Origin: an uncultured Clostridia bacterium
GTDB taxonomy: Bacteria; Bacillota; Clostridia; Christensenellales; Pumilibacteraceae
NCBI GenBank assembly: GCA_947066105.1
Contig: CAMSYM010000007.1
Span: 31,610-95,609 of the forward strand
Direction: 5' to 3'
Length of the DNA stretch: 64,000 bases
Shown here: one piece after another, positions 7,921 to 16,527 of the stretch
Layout: every line of letters begins with the position of its first letter
How positions within the stretch are numbered: the first letter of the stretch is position 1
Program-made: the position numbers and the translations under genes
Notes under the pieces: generated by a model
Database searches by the model: none
What the model was told of the DNA's origin: nothing
The model's input: only the letters and a program-made list of their open reading frames with translations

Positions 7921-10900
7921 TTAAGCCTTCTTTTTCTTGACGAAGTACAATACCGCGCCCGCAATGCACATGGCAAGCGCTATGCCGCCGAGTACCGCGC
8001 CCGCAACGCCTGCCGCAGACGAACCGCCCGCGCCGGCGGAGCCGTCGGAACCGTTCGCTCCGTCGCTGCCGTTAGCGCCGTTGGTGATGATAAACTCATA
8101 CGTCATGCCGTCGGTGTACGTGATACGGTAGGTATCGACAAGCCCTTCGGTCTTGATCTTTTCGATCTTTTCTACGCCGACGCCGGAAGCTCCGGGCGCG
8201 CCGGGCGTGCCGTCCGCGCCGGGTTTACCGTCTTCGCCCTTGATCGAGCCTAAAACGATCTCCGCGCCGTCTTCGTAAATAAGCACCAACTGATCGCGGT
8301 TGTTAACGTATCCGCCTACAAGCGCGTTGTCTTCGACGTTCATTTCGACTATCTCGATAAATTTGACGTTTGTCGTTTGCAAGCCGCGCCAGCCCTGAGT
8401 TACCTTTTTGAGCGTCATCGTGTACGTCACGGTGAATTTGCCGCTTTGCGAAGGCGTGCCCGAAAGCTCGCCCGTCGCGCCGTCTACCGTCAAACCCTTC
8501 GGCAAGCCGCTCGCCGAATAGGTTATCGCGCCGATATACTTATTAAGATTGGCTTCTATCAATTCGCCGTCGGGCAAATAGTTGGCGTCATTGCCTTCGG
8601 TGGTTATTCCGAGTCCGGCAAGGTCGGTAGATTTGACCGTTACGGGCTTGATCGCGTGCGCCGCTTTATTGCCGTCGAACGTGCCGTTAAACGTAAAGAT
8701 AGGACCTACCGCTATGGTGAGATTGGCGGAAGTGCGCACCCATTTTTCGTTCGCTTTCGTGGACGAAACGCTTATCGATACGGTGTACGAGCCTTTTTGC
8801 GCGCCCGCCGCGACCGTACCCGAAATAACGCCGGTAGTCGCGTCTATGGTAAGGCCTTGGGGAAGTCCCGCCGCTTCGATCTCGTAGTTGCCCGTGCCGA
8901 GCACCTTTTCCGCAAGCGCCGTGTCGACGGCATTGTAAGCCGTAAACGCTTCGCCTACTTTCGCGCCCAACGTCGCGGTCTTTATGGTCTTGGCGTCGAA
9001 CGTAACGCCGTTCTTCATGCCGTTGCCGTTGCCGACTATGAACAGAGCGCGTTTGGCAAGCTCGCGCGTCCAGTACCATTGCGTGGCGCTTTCCGCCGTA
9101 TGCTCGTCGGGCTTGTTGACGACGGCGTTCATTTTAACGTTGCCCTTGCCGCCGCGGAGCGTGGGATCCCAAGTGCCTTGGATCTTGTTCGCGCCGGTGT
9201 TGTTGCCCAAAGGCATTTGCAGACCGCGCACCATTTGCCAGCCGTACCAGCCTTGCGCGGGCGCGCTCCACATATCGGTGACCGACAAGCCGTCGTATCC
9301 CCATTCCTTGGTGTACATTTGATAGTTGGTCGCCCAGCTCGCCGACGACGACATACCTATAAGGTTGAACGCCGTCATTATGCCGTTGGCATTGCCCTTT
9401 CTTATGGCAAGCTCGAACTGCTTGGCATAGATCTCGCGGATAGCCTGTTCGGTAGCGAACGATACGCCGCCGCTGCGACCTGTTTCCTGATCGTTAAGGA
9501 ACGAATGCTTGATGTAAACGTGTCCGCCCTTTTCGACGTAACCGCCGACGACAGCCGCCGCGATCAAGCCGCCTTGGATACCGTCTTGGCTGTAATACTC
9601 GAAGTTACGTCCCGCGAGCGGGTTGCGGTGAGTGTTCATGGCGGGTCCGTACCAACCGTTGGTCTGACCGCGGCTGTCCGAGAACCACATGGATTCTTCG
9701 CCTATCACTTTACCTTGCTTGTTGCAAAGCTCTTGGTTCCACGTGGACGCGACGTTTACCTCGCATACCCACGCCCAGCCTTGACCTTTGGAGTGCTGTC
9801 CGGGACCGTCCGGATCGGAAACCTGCGGCTTGCCGACAGTCGGGATAGCCGCGCTGCTGAACGAGCCGCGGCTCGCGAGCGTTACGAGTTCGTCCCAGGT
9901 GAGCTGGTTCATGAACTCGTCCCACTTCGGATCGTCGTAAGCGAAGCCGAGCATATCGGCGAGCGTTATGGCGTACATGCCCGTTTCGGGATCGACAACG
10001 CCCGCGCCCTGCGTCAAGCCTGCCATATCGTCGTTGGTCTTTGCCCAAAGATTTTTGTAATCTTTTTCCACTTCGCTTGTCAACGCATTATCGAAGTCGT
10101 CGGCGGCAGAGCCGATGTCGCGACGGGACGCGAGATAGTTGACCGCCTTTTCGTTGAACTCGTTGTTCGCGCCGTCGTCGTTGATAAGCCACGAAAGCTT
10201 GGAGAGATCTGCGGGCTTGCCGTTTTCGATCAAGCCGTCGCGCGTCATGTAATGGTCGGTACCGCTCGTCGTCCAGTGGTGAGCGAGCGTGTTGTACTGC
10301 TCCCACTTGCCGCTCGTCTGCGAATAGATGTTGTTGGGGGTCGTAGGATCGCCGTCCTCGTCCCACATGAGCGCTTTGGCGTTGTTTGCCGTAAGCTTTT
10401 CGCTGTCGTAAACGTCGTGCGAGTTTTTGCGAACGGAAAGCACGTACTCGCCGTTTTCAAGCTCGTAACCGCTGTTACTGTTCTTGTTCGCGTCGTTGTA
10501 GTCGAACGAAGCGAGATCTTTGACTGCGATCTTGACGTTGACCGTTTCGCTCGCGCCGCCCGCGATCAAGCCCGTTTTCGCAAAGCCGACGAGATTGACC
10601 GACGCTTTGTCGATACCGCCCTTGGTATACGGCGGAGTGCTGTAAAGCTGAACGACTTCCTTGCCCGCGACAGTACCCGTATTGGTTACCGTAACGGGAA
10701 CGGTTATTTCGCCGTCGGGATCGGTAAGGTCGCCGACTATCGTGCCTATCTCTTGCGTGAACGTGGTGTAGCTCAAACCGTAGCCGAACGGATATACTGT
10801 CATGTCGCCGTACCATTTTTCGGCGGCTTCGGCGTCTATCGCTTTAAGATCGTCGTAAACCGTTTCGTAGTAGCGGTAGCCCATGTAAATGCCTTCGGCA

Positions 10901-11982
10901 TAGTCGATCACGCGTTCGTTCGCGATGTCGCCCGTTTCACTGCGCATTTGAATTATCGCGTTGTTGGCTACGCCCAAGTCCTTATTTGCGAACTCGCCGT
11001 TGAGCAAGTACAACGCCTGCGAATAGTCGCGGAAGTTGCGCCAGGTCGGGTCCTTTTTAACGTCGTCCATCCAGAAGTCGACGGTGTGACCGGACGGGTT
11101 GACCTTGCCGGTGAGAATATCGCCTATCGCTTCCGCGCCGTTCCAGCCCGGCTGACCTATCCACATTATCGCGTCGATATCGGCGTCGTTTTCGATACTG
11201 CCGAGTTCCATGACCGACGGGCTGTTGATGAGAACGATTATCTTGCCGAAATTGAGCTTGGCATACGCAAACAGCTCTTTTTCCGCGTCGTTGAACATCA
11301 AATAGTGGTCGGACTTATCGGTGTGTCCCGCAACGTCGTGCGTGGGGTTGTCGTTGAACTCCGAACCCGTGCGCGAAATAACTATGACCGCCGTATCTTT
11401 ATATCCGTCCAAATCGGAGGCGGCAAGCGTGCCGTCCGTAGCCGTTTTGAACTTTATACCGTCAAACGTCACGTCCTCGCCCGATTCCACTATGTTCATA
11501 TAGTGACCGTTTTCGGGCATAGCGCCTTTATACTTATCGAATACCTTAGTATTATAATCGATCCCCGCTTTCGTCAAACCGTCGTAAACGGTGGACGATG
11601 TCGCTTTCGCAACGCTGCTGCCCAAGCTTTGACCGGGACGGCTTTGCGCGCCCGAACCCGCGCCGCCCGTAGAGAGCGCTTTGGACGCGGTGCCGAGTAC
11701 CGTTACCTTTCTTTCGGTCGTGGCGAGCGGAAGCGCCTTATCTTTATTCTTCATAAGAACAAAGCTTTCTTCGGCAAGCTCGATATTGGTATCCCTACCG
11801 GCTTCGAGAACTTCGTCGACGGACTCGTACTCGCTTTCGTACTTCTTGTTTTTGTCAAGAAGACTTGCAATGCTTGCGGACGCGGCGAGTATCGGCGCCA
11901 ACAGCATGGTAAACACCAACGCTATCAGCATGACGATACCGATAAGTACCGCGCGCATGCGTTTTTGAGCCTTAACTTTCAT
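7921..11982 (-). CDS. very large surface GH3 glycosidase with Ig-like and collagen-like stalk
   Basis: The 1353-residue protein has an N-terminal membrane helix (about 9-36), a permuted GH3 core (C-domain, FnIII-like domain, then the catalytic domain with IKHSFLNDQETGRSGG and nucleophile Asp903 in GLSVTDMW), two putative-Ig domains with the GLPxGLTxDxxTGxxSGT signature, and a short collagen-like run of seven Gly-X-Y triplets. A Gly/Ser/Asn-rich linker leads to a C-terminal membrane helix followed by KKKKA. The stalk probably lifts the enzyme through the wall. It lacks an LPXTG motif. It is the first gene of the glycosidase operon; AGGAGA precedes the ATG at a rather long spacing of about 12. 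Substrate is unknown. Confidence 0.9.
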   Translation of the reverse strand: MKVKAQKRMRAVLIGIVMLIALVFTMLLAPILAASASIASLLDKNKKYESEYESVDEVLEAGRDTNIELAEESFVLMKNKDKALPLATTERKVTVLGTASKALSTGGAGSGAQSRPGQSLGSSVAKATSSTVYDGLTKAGIDYNTKVFDKYKGAMPENGHYMNIVESGEDVTFDGIKFKTATDGTLAASDLDGYKDTAVIVISRTGSEFNDNPTHDVAGHTDKSDHYLMFNDAEKELFAYAKLNFGKIIVLINSPSVMELGSIENDADIDAIMWIGQPGWNGAEAIGDILTGKVNPSGHTVDFWMDDVKKDPTWRNFRDYSQALYLLNGEFANKDLGVANNAIIQMRSETGDIANERVIDYAEGIYMGYRYYETVYDDLKAIDAEAAEKWYGDMTVYPFGYGLSYTTFTQEIGTIVGDLTDPDGEITVPVTVTNTGTVAGKEVVQLYSTPPYTKGGIDKASVNLVGFAKTGLIAGGASETVNVKIAVKDLASFDYNDANKNSNSGYELENGEYVLSVRKNSHDVYDSEKLTANNAKALMWDEDGDPTTPNNIYSQTSGKWEQYNTLAHHWTTSGTDHYMTRDGLIENGKPADLSKLSWLINDDGANNEFNEKAVNYLASRRDIGSAADDFDNALTSEVEKDYKNLWAKTNDDMAGLTQGAGVVDPETGMYAITLADMLGFAYDDPKWDEFMNQLTWDELVTLASRGSFSSAAIPTVGKPQVSDPDGPGQHSKGQGWAWVCEVNVASTWNQELCNKQGKVIGEESMWFSDSRGQTNGWYGPAMNTHRNPLAGRNFEYYSQDGIQGGLIAAAVVGGYVEKGGHVYIKHSFLNDQETGRSGGVSFATEQAIREIYAKQFELAIRKGNANGIMTAFNLIGMSSSASWATNYQMYTKEWGYDGLSVTDMWSAPAQGWYGWQMVRGLQMPLGNNTGANKIQGTWDPTLRGGKGNVKMNAVVNKPDEHTAESATQWYWTRELAKRALFIVGNGNGMKNGVTFDAKTIKTATLGAKVGEAFTAYNAVDTALAEKVLGTGNYEIEAAGLPQGLTIDATTGVISGTVAAGAQKGSYTVSISVSSTKANEKWVRTSANLTIAVGPIFTFNGTFDGNKAAHAIKPVTVKSTDLAGLGITTEGNDANYLPDGELIEANLNKYIGAITYSASGLPKGLTVDGATGELSGTPSQSGKFTVTYTMTLKKVTQGWRGLQTTNVKFIEIVEMNVEDNALVGGYVNNRDQLVLIYEDGAEIVLGSIKGEDGKPGADGTPGAPGASGVGVEKIEKIKTEGLVDTYRITYTDGMTYEFIITNGANGSDGANGSDGSAGAGGSSAAGVAGAVLGGIALAMCIAGAVLYFVKKKKA

Positions 11983-12089
11983 TTTGAGTCATCTTCTCCT
12001 TTTTTTGTTTGCCTATAAACCCGATACGCGTTGTTCGATACGTACAAATGCCGTCAAGCGATACGACTGCGCGATAAAGCTGTTAACCG

Positions 12090-12103
12090 GTGTAGCTCTA
12101 CAC
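12090..12103. promoter_or_regulatory. inverted repeat in the GH3 operon leader, possible operator
   Basis: GTGTAG and CTACAC are perfect 6-bp arms around a 2-bp centre, about 110 bp upstream of the first GH3 start. The shape fits a dimeric repressor site for a sugar operon. No regulator gene lies next to it and I found no convincing -35/-10 pair, so the role is a guess. Confidence 0.35.
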
Positions 12104-12311
12104 GTTATTGTCGCGCGATCCGACTATCGAGCGCATGAAAACGCATACCGACGTTTATTTCGGCTTGCGCTCAGTGTAATTTATAATCGTAAAATATACA
12201 ATACATAAGGTACATTTGGCATATTATACGGTAAAACTTGCCGATCGGAGCGAAAATACCGGGATCTTGCGCAACGCAAAAACGACGGTAGCGCGATACC
12301 GTTTTAATTTT

Positions 12312-12635
12312 GTCATTCTAAATAAGCGTAGCGTTCTATTGCTTTTGTCCTACGTGCGTAGTCTTATTCCGAATAAACGTAGCGCATGGGTCACTTTTTT
12401 GTCCTACGTAGCAAGGCGTAGCCTTATTCTGAACAAGCGTAGCGACAACTGCCTATTGTCATTCTGAACAAGCGTAGCGCCGTGAAGAATCTCATCCTTA
12501 TTTATAATGATGAGATTCTTCGCTTCGCTCAGAATGACAAAAAAATAAAACATCGTTCCACTCACCCCCCCCGTCATCTCGACCGAAACGAGCAAAGCGA
12601 GTGTAGCGGAGAGATCTAGGCGTTAGCCGCATAAC
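12312..12635. repeat. intergenic repeat cluster 1 (fold-back families A and B)
   Basis: This fills most of the 690-bp gap between tadA and the GH3 operon (11983-12672). Two degenerate A-type fragments precede a complete A element at 12457-12539, whose arms begin TGTCATTCTGA and end TCAGAATGACA around a short AT-rich loop. A single B-type arm with TCATCTCGACCGAAACGAG and GGAGAGATCTAGGCG follows at about 12573-12626, preceded by a C-rich run. Short open frames here only translate the repeats. Confidence 0.85.
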
Positions 12636-12672
12636 TATAAATCGTCCGTAATTCCGAATTCCGCATTCTCTT

Positions 12673-13167
12673 TCACTTCTGTCTTTTCGCTTTAAAAAAA
12701 GCCTGTATGGGCGCAAGACATCTATTTTCCAAAACGCCGCCGACCACTTCGGCGCGGTGATTGAGCTTTTCGTTGCGCACGATATCGAGCGCGGTGCCGC
12801 ACGCGCCGAAACGCTTGTCCCACGCGCCGAACACGACGCGCTTGATACGCGAATACACGATAGCGCCCGCGCACATGACGCACGGTTCGAGCGTGACGAA
12901 AAGCTCGCAGTCGGACAAATTCCACCGCCCAAGCTTTTTCGCCGCCGCGCGGATAGCCACCACTTCGGCGTGCGCCGTAGGGTCGCTGTCCACTTCCCTG
13001 CCGTTTACGCCCGTTCCGACTATTTCGTCGCCGCAAACGACCACCGCCGCTATCGGAACTTCGCATTCGGGGCAGTCGCTTAGCGCGTCGAGCGCCGCCG
13101 TCATAAATTTAACGTCGCGTTCCGAAAACGCATCCGCGGTATTATCGTTCGTTTGTATGTCGTCCAT
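12673..13167 (-). CDS. tadA: tRNA-specific adenosine deaminase
   Basis: The 164-residue protein matches the TadA deaminase fold. The zinc/catalytic motif HAE is at 66-68 and PCxxC at 95-99 (C96, C99). The enzyme converts the wobble adenosine of tRNA-Arg(ACG) to inosine. About 15 extra N-terminal residues precede the usual start region; the Met at residue 22 is an alternative. The gene starts five bases after the stop of the M14 peptidase gene and ends the long walJ-to-tadA operon. Confidence 0.92.
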   Translation of the reverse strand: MDDIQTNDNTADAFSERDVKFMTAALDALSDCPECEVPIAAVVVCGDEIVGTGVNGREVDSDPTAHAEVVAIRAAAKKLGRWNLSDCELFVTLEPCVMCAGAIVYSRIKRVVFGAWDKRFGACGTALDIVRNEKLNHRAEVVGGVLENRCLAPIQAFFKAKRQK

Positions 13168-13172
13168 GTTCG

Positions 13173-13988
13173 TTATTTTCCTTGTTCCGATTCTTTAAGC
13201 ACGCTCAGCGCATACCGCGGCAGTCCCGCATTGAGCGGTATTTCGAGCGCGAGATCCGCCGCCTCGAACGGGTGCGAGCCTTGTTTTATCAGCTCGATGG
13301 TTACCGCGGGAATGTGCAAATACTGCACGCACCAGTCCTTATATCCGCCCGCCGAACCGAGATCGCCGTCCACGCGCCGCACGTCGATGTAATCGGCAAG
13401 CGCGGTAGCGAACGCTTTGTCGCGGCGCTTGCGCTCGCCCGTTTGGAAAAACTCCCAGTACAGCTCGCCGCCCATCATGTGATAGCTTATCGTCGCGTTC
13501 GGTCGCACGTTGAGCGTGAAGTCGACCAGCGCGCGCACTTCCTTCGCGCTTGCGGGATATTCGCCTATATACCCGTGCGAGTACGGCGACCTGCGGTTTT
13601 GAGCGCCCGTTCCCCAGTTGGCGTCGAAATTATTGTTAAGATCGACGCCGAGCGCGTTCGCCTTCCATGCTCGGTGTTCGTCGACATGCCGAGCCAAAAA
13701 CTCGCTGCACTGCGCATCTCCCTTTTCAAAAAACAACGCGCCGTCGGGATTGACGAGCGGGATAAAATACGCGCCGTCCGCGCCGCCCGTGCCGAACGCC
13801 GCTATTTGTTCGAGCACGACGAGCGCCGTATAGCATTCCCGCGCATGTATGCCGCCGATAATTATCAACTGTTTACCGCCGTATCCGCCGCGGTGCACGC
13901 AAAGAATATCGTTGCCGCACTCGCTCTTGCCGATGGAAAACTTATTATAGCCGCGCATTCCGTTACTTACAGTTTCGATTATATCCAT
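13173..13988 (-). CDS. M14-family zinc carboxypeptidase (murein-peptide type), cytosolic
   Basis: The 271-residue protein has the M14 zinc site: H48 and E51 in GGIHARE, a third ligand in SYHMMG, and the catalytic Glu in TIELI. Region FVxPLVNPDG-like (YFIPLVNPDGA) is also typical. It resembles gamma-D-glutamyl-diamino-acid endopeptidases that cut wall peptides, but it has no signal peptide, so it may act on recycled muropeptides in the cytosol. It lies 33 nt after rlmH and 5 nt before tadA in the same operon. Confidence 0.82.
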   Translation of the reverse strand: MDIIETVSNGMRGYNKFSIGKSECGNDILCVHRGGYGGKQLIIIGGIHARECYTALVVLEQIAAFGTGGADGAYFIPLVNPDGALFFEKGDAQCSEFLARHVDEHRAWKANALGVDLNNNFDANWGTGAQNRRSPYSHGYIGEYPASAKEVRALVDFTLNVRPNATISYHMMGGELYWEFFQTGERKRRDKAFATALADYIDVRRVDGDLGSAGGYKDWCVQYLHIPAVTIELIKQGSHPFEAADLALEIPLNAGLPRYALSVLKESEQGK

Positions 13989-14021
13989 GATACCAGTATA
14001 TGCAATGCGCGCGTTCGCCGA

Positions 14022-14474
14022 CTATTTATGATACGGAACGCCTTTTATAATGGTCGCCGCGCGGTAAAGCTGTTCGCAAAGCAACAACCGCGCTATTTGA
14101 TGCGGATACGTGACCGCGCCGAACGACACTCTGCGCTTAGCCGACGCGCGCACCCGCTCGTCCACGCCCGCCGCGCCGCCTATGACGAAAGTCAGCTCGT
14201 CCGAGCGTTCGTGTTCGGTTTTAACAAGCTCGGCGAGCTTTTCCGAACTCAACTGCTCCCCGCCGATATCCATAAGCACGAACGCCCCGCCGATACGACG
14301 CAACAGCTCGTCGCATTCCTTGCGCACAGTCGGCTGTTCGGACAGTTCGACGACCGTCACGTCGTAAAAGCCTTTGAGCCGCTTCAAATACTCGTTACAG
14401 CCGTCGCGGCAAAACGGCTTGCTCGCCTTGCCGACGCAAAGTATTCTCAGTCGTTTCAATAGAAGAACCCCCAT
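14022..14474 (-). CDS. rlmH: 23S rRNA (pseudouridine1915-N3)-methyltransferase
   Basis: The roughly 150-residue SPOUT methyltransferase is close to the family length of about 155-160. It shows the family start RILCVGK, the SAM-binding FVIGGAAGVDE loop, and the C-terminal SFGAVTYPHQIARLLLCEQLYRA...YHK signature. It methylates the pseudouridine in helix 69 of the assembled ribosome. Its ATG overlaps the end of the upstream protease gene by 19 nt; a TTG five codons further in is an alternative start. Confidence 0.94.
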   Translation of the reverse strand: MGVLLLKRLRILCVGKASKPFCRDGCNEYLKRLKGFYDVTVVELSEQPTVRKECDELLRRIGGAFVLMDIGGEQLSSEKLAELVKTEHERSDELTFVIGGAAGVDERVRASAKRRVSFGAVTYPHQIARLLLCEQLYRAATIIKGVPYHK

Positions 14475-15511
14475 ACGTACGTGAACACCGTCGTACAGAC
14501 CGCGACCGTGCCGAGCGCGACGGCGAGCGCGACGTCTGCTACCGCGGGCTTTATCAACGTTATCGCTCGCGCCTTTTCGGCGTCCGACCCTACCATTTCT
14601 TTAAGCACGGCGCGCCGCGCCGCGCCGTCGGCGGTTTCGATCGCTTTAAGCTTGATCTTGACGTTGCGCCTGTCGCGCAAATACAGCATGAGCAATACGA
14701 GCGCAGTTCCGACCAAAGCGACGAGCAAAAACACCGCCGCGAGCGCCCACACGGGCAACGAGCTTAACAAGCCGAAAAATCCGCCGCCCGCCGTCCAGCC
14801 GTAAGTCGTCGCATAATCGGTAAACACGCTCAAAAAATTATTGGTGAAGTGCATGAGCATTGCGGGATAAATGCTTTCCGTCTCGATCGTGAGATATGCG
14901 GCGAGCGCGCCGAACAACGCGGTATAAAACACCTGACGAACGTTTTGATGAAATAACCCGAACATTATCGCGCAAATAAGAATGCAGGTGCTTTTTTTGA
15001 ACGACCGCCGCAACACGGTCAACAGTCCGCCGCGCATGGCGAACTCCTCGCACACCGCGGGCAACACCGCCGTCATAAGTATTTCGGCGACGAAATACCC
15101 CGCATCGAACCGCGACGGCATATCGGGCGACGACGAAACGTAGTTATACCCCGTCGCGCGCAACAGCCCCGACCATGCCGACGAAACGCCGATCGTAGCG
15201 CAATAGATCGCCGCGCCCAAAGGTATAGCCAAAAGATAATAGGGCGCGAATTTTCCGAACGATCCGTATTCCAACGTTTTCCGAACGGTACGCTTCCCGT
15301 AAAACTTATAAACGCAAAACGGCACGCCGAAAAAAAACAACAACTGCGTCGGCAAAGAAAATACCGCCGACGAAATAAGCTCGTCGCCGTACGTTTCCGA
15401 CGGCAACGGCAAAAAATACATAACGACGCGCATTGCGACCACGCCGAGTATGCACGACGTAAGCGCGAACGACGCCGCTCTGTGATCGCGTTTGATCTCC
15501 GCCGACGTCAC
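14456..15511 (-). CDS. CPBP-family intramembrane glutamic/metalloprotease, copy 1
   Basis: This multi-pass membrane protein has the three CPBP (Abi/CAAX-like) motifs: EExxxR in CEEFAMRGG, FxxxH in FGLFHQN, and HxxxN in HFTNN. I place the start at the GTG at 15511, which overlaps the previous stop as GTGA and has GGTGAG upstream; a longer reading to 15553 is also open. About 351 residues. CPBP proteases in Firmicutes act in bacteriocin self-immunity or membrane-protein processing; no bacteriocin gene is visible, so the substrate is unknown. It is paired with a second CPBP gene directly upstream. Confidence 0.85.
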   Translation of the reverse strand: MTSAEIKRDHRAASFALTSCILGVVAMRVVMYFLPLPSETYGDELISSAVFSLPTQLLFFFGVPFCVYKFYGKRTVRKTLEYGSFGKFAPYYLLAIPLGAAIYCATIGVSSAWSGLLRATGYNYVSSSPDMPSRFDAGYFVAEILMTAVLPAVCEEFAMRGGLLTVLRRSFKKSTCILICAIMFGLFHQNVRQVFYTALFGALAAYLTIETESIYPAMLMHFTNNFLSVFTDYATTYGWTAGGGFFGLLSSLPVWALAAVFLLVALVGTALVLLMLYLRDRRNVKIKLKAIETADGAARRAVLKEMVGSDAEKARAITLIKPAVADVALAVALGTVAVCTTVFTYVWGFFY

Positions 15512-16527
15512 AGCACGCTCACCACGGTGTTGACTATAAGCAACGTCGCGCAAATCCCCGCGCCGATGATATACTTGAACGTGCCGTCCTTTTTGCGCAT
15601 AGCGGCGAGCATTTCGTCGCGCCCGTCGGCCGTGCCGTCCGCAGGCGTTTCCGTAGCGCCGTCGTCGACAGCCGGCTTTTTGCCGAACCCGAATTTAACG
15701 ATAACAAACAGCAACGCGCCCGCGCCTACGAACAGACCGAGCGTTATGAACACAGCCGCCGCCACGTTGTTAGTCAACCATACGACGCACGATCCGAGCG
15801 TTGCGCCGAGCGGCGTCAGTTCTATGACGAGCGCGAACGCATTGGCGGCAGCGTGCATGATGATACACGGCAAAAGCCGTTTGCATGCATTCATGATACA
15901 TGCCGCGACCACGCCGAGCGACAACTGAAAAACGACCTGCGCGGGACTCATGTGCATGAGCATGAACGCGAGCGCGGACAGTAATACCGCTTTTAACGAC
16001 GACATCTCGCTTTTAAGCCCGTTAAACAGCACGCCGCGATATATTATCTCTTCGCAGATCGGCGCCATAAACACCGACGCTATCACTATCATTACGACGG
16101 ACGCGGGCGTGTCGAGTACTATCGATCCGAACTCCGGCGGAACGCGCAAAACGTACTGCGTAAAAAATCCGTACCATGTAGTCGGTAAAAACATGCCGCA
16201 CAACAATACGAGCGCGGCGACGGCAGGCAACACGAATTGCAACGGCGACACTCGCGCGTCGCGGGTATGCTCGTTGACAAACTGAAAATTGAACCTGCGT
16301 TTTTTAAACCTTGTATACAAAACGATAAACGCCGCCGAGCATAGTTGCACGGCTATCATGAACGCGGTATTGAACACTCCGTCCTTGGCGAATTCGGGAT
16401 CGCCGACCGCCGCGGACACGAACCCCGCGACCGCCTGGCACAAAAGCAGTACCACGACCGCCACCATATAAAACGTACACGAACTCGAATAGTCGTACGC
16501 GCGTTTTTCGTCGTTTACATTCAACAT
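15508..16527 (-). CDS. CPBP-family intramembrane protease, copy 2
   Basis: The 339-residue multi-pass protein carries CEEIIYRG (EExxxR), MLMHMSP (the FxxxH position, here with Met for Phe) and HAAAN (HxxxN). The start at 16527 overlaps the end of walJ (ATGTTGA), suggesting translational coupling; longer upstream reading is only an out-of-frame shadow of walJ. A hydrophilic acidic segment interrupts the last two membrane segments. It differs clearly from copy 1 in sequence, so the pair is an old duplication or independent recruitment. Confidence 0.83.
   Translation of the reverse strand: MLNVNDEKRAYDYSSSCTFYMVAVVVLLLCQAVAGFVSAAVGDPEFAKDGVFNTAFMIAVQLCSAAFIVLYTRFKKRRFNFQFVNEHTRDARVSPLQFVLPAVAALVLLCGMFLPTTWYGFFTQYVLRVPPEFGSIVLDTPASVVMIVIASVFMAPICEEIIYRGVLFNGLKSEMSSLKAVLLSALAFMLMHMSPAQVVFQLSLGVVAACIMNACKRLLPCIIMHAAANAFALVIELTPLGATLGSCVVWLTNNVAAAVFITLGLFVGAGALLFVIVKFGFGKKPAVDDGATETPADGTADGRDEMLAAMRKKDGTFKYIIGAGICATLLIVNTVVSVL

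Noticed and set aside
8377..12018. A 1213-residue open frame antisense to the large GH3 gene
   Set aside because: The sense strand has clear GH3 motifs, signal/anchor and ribosome site; the antisense product is Arg/His/Val-rich with no domains. Codon bias here leaves few antisense stops. The same holds for long antisense frames at 641-1870, 3668-5434, 21634-23994, 31631-33316 and 61270-62700.
12404..12595. Small proteins with SERSEES- or LSEAKNL-like sequence
   Set aside because: They are translations of the fold-back repeats, which give the same false peptides at other clusters (for example 63617-63829).
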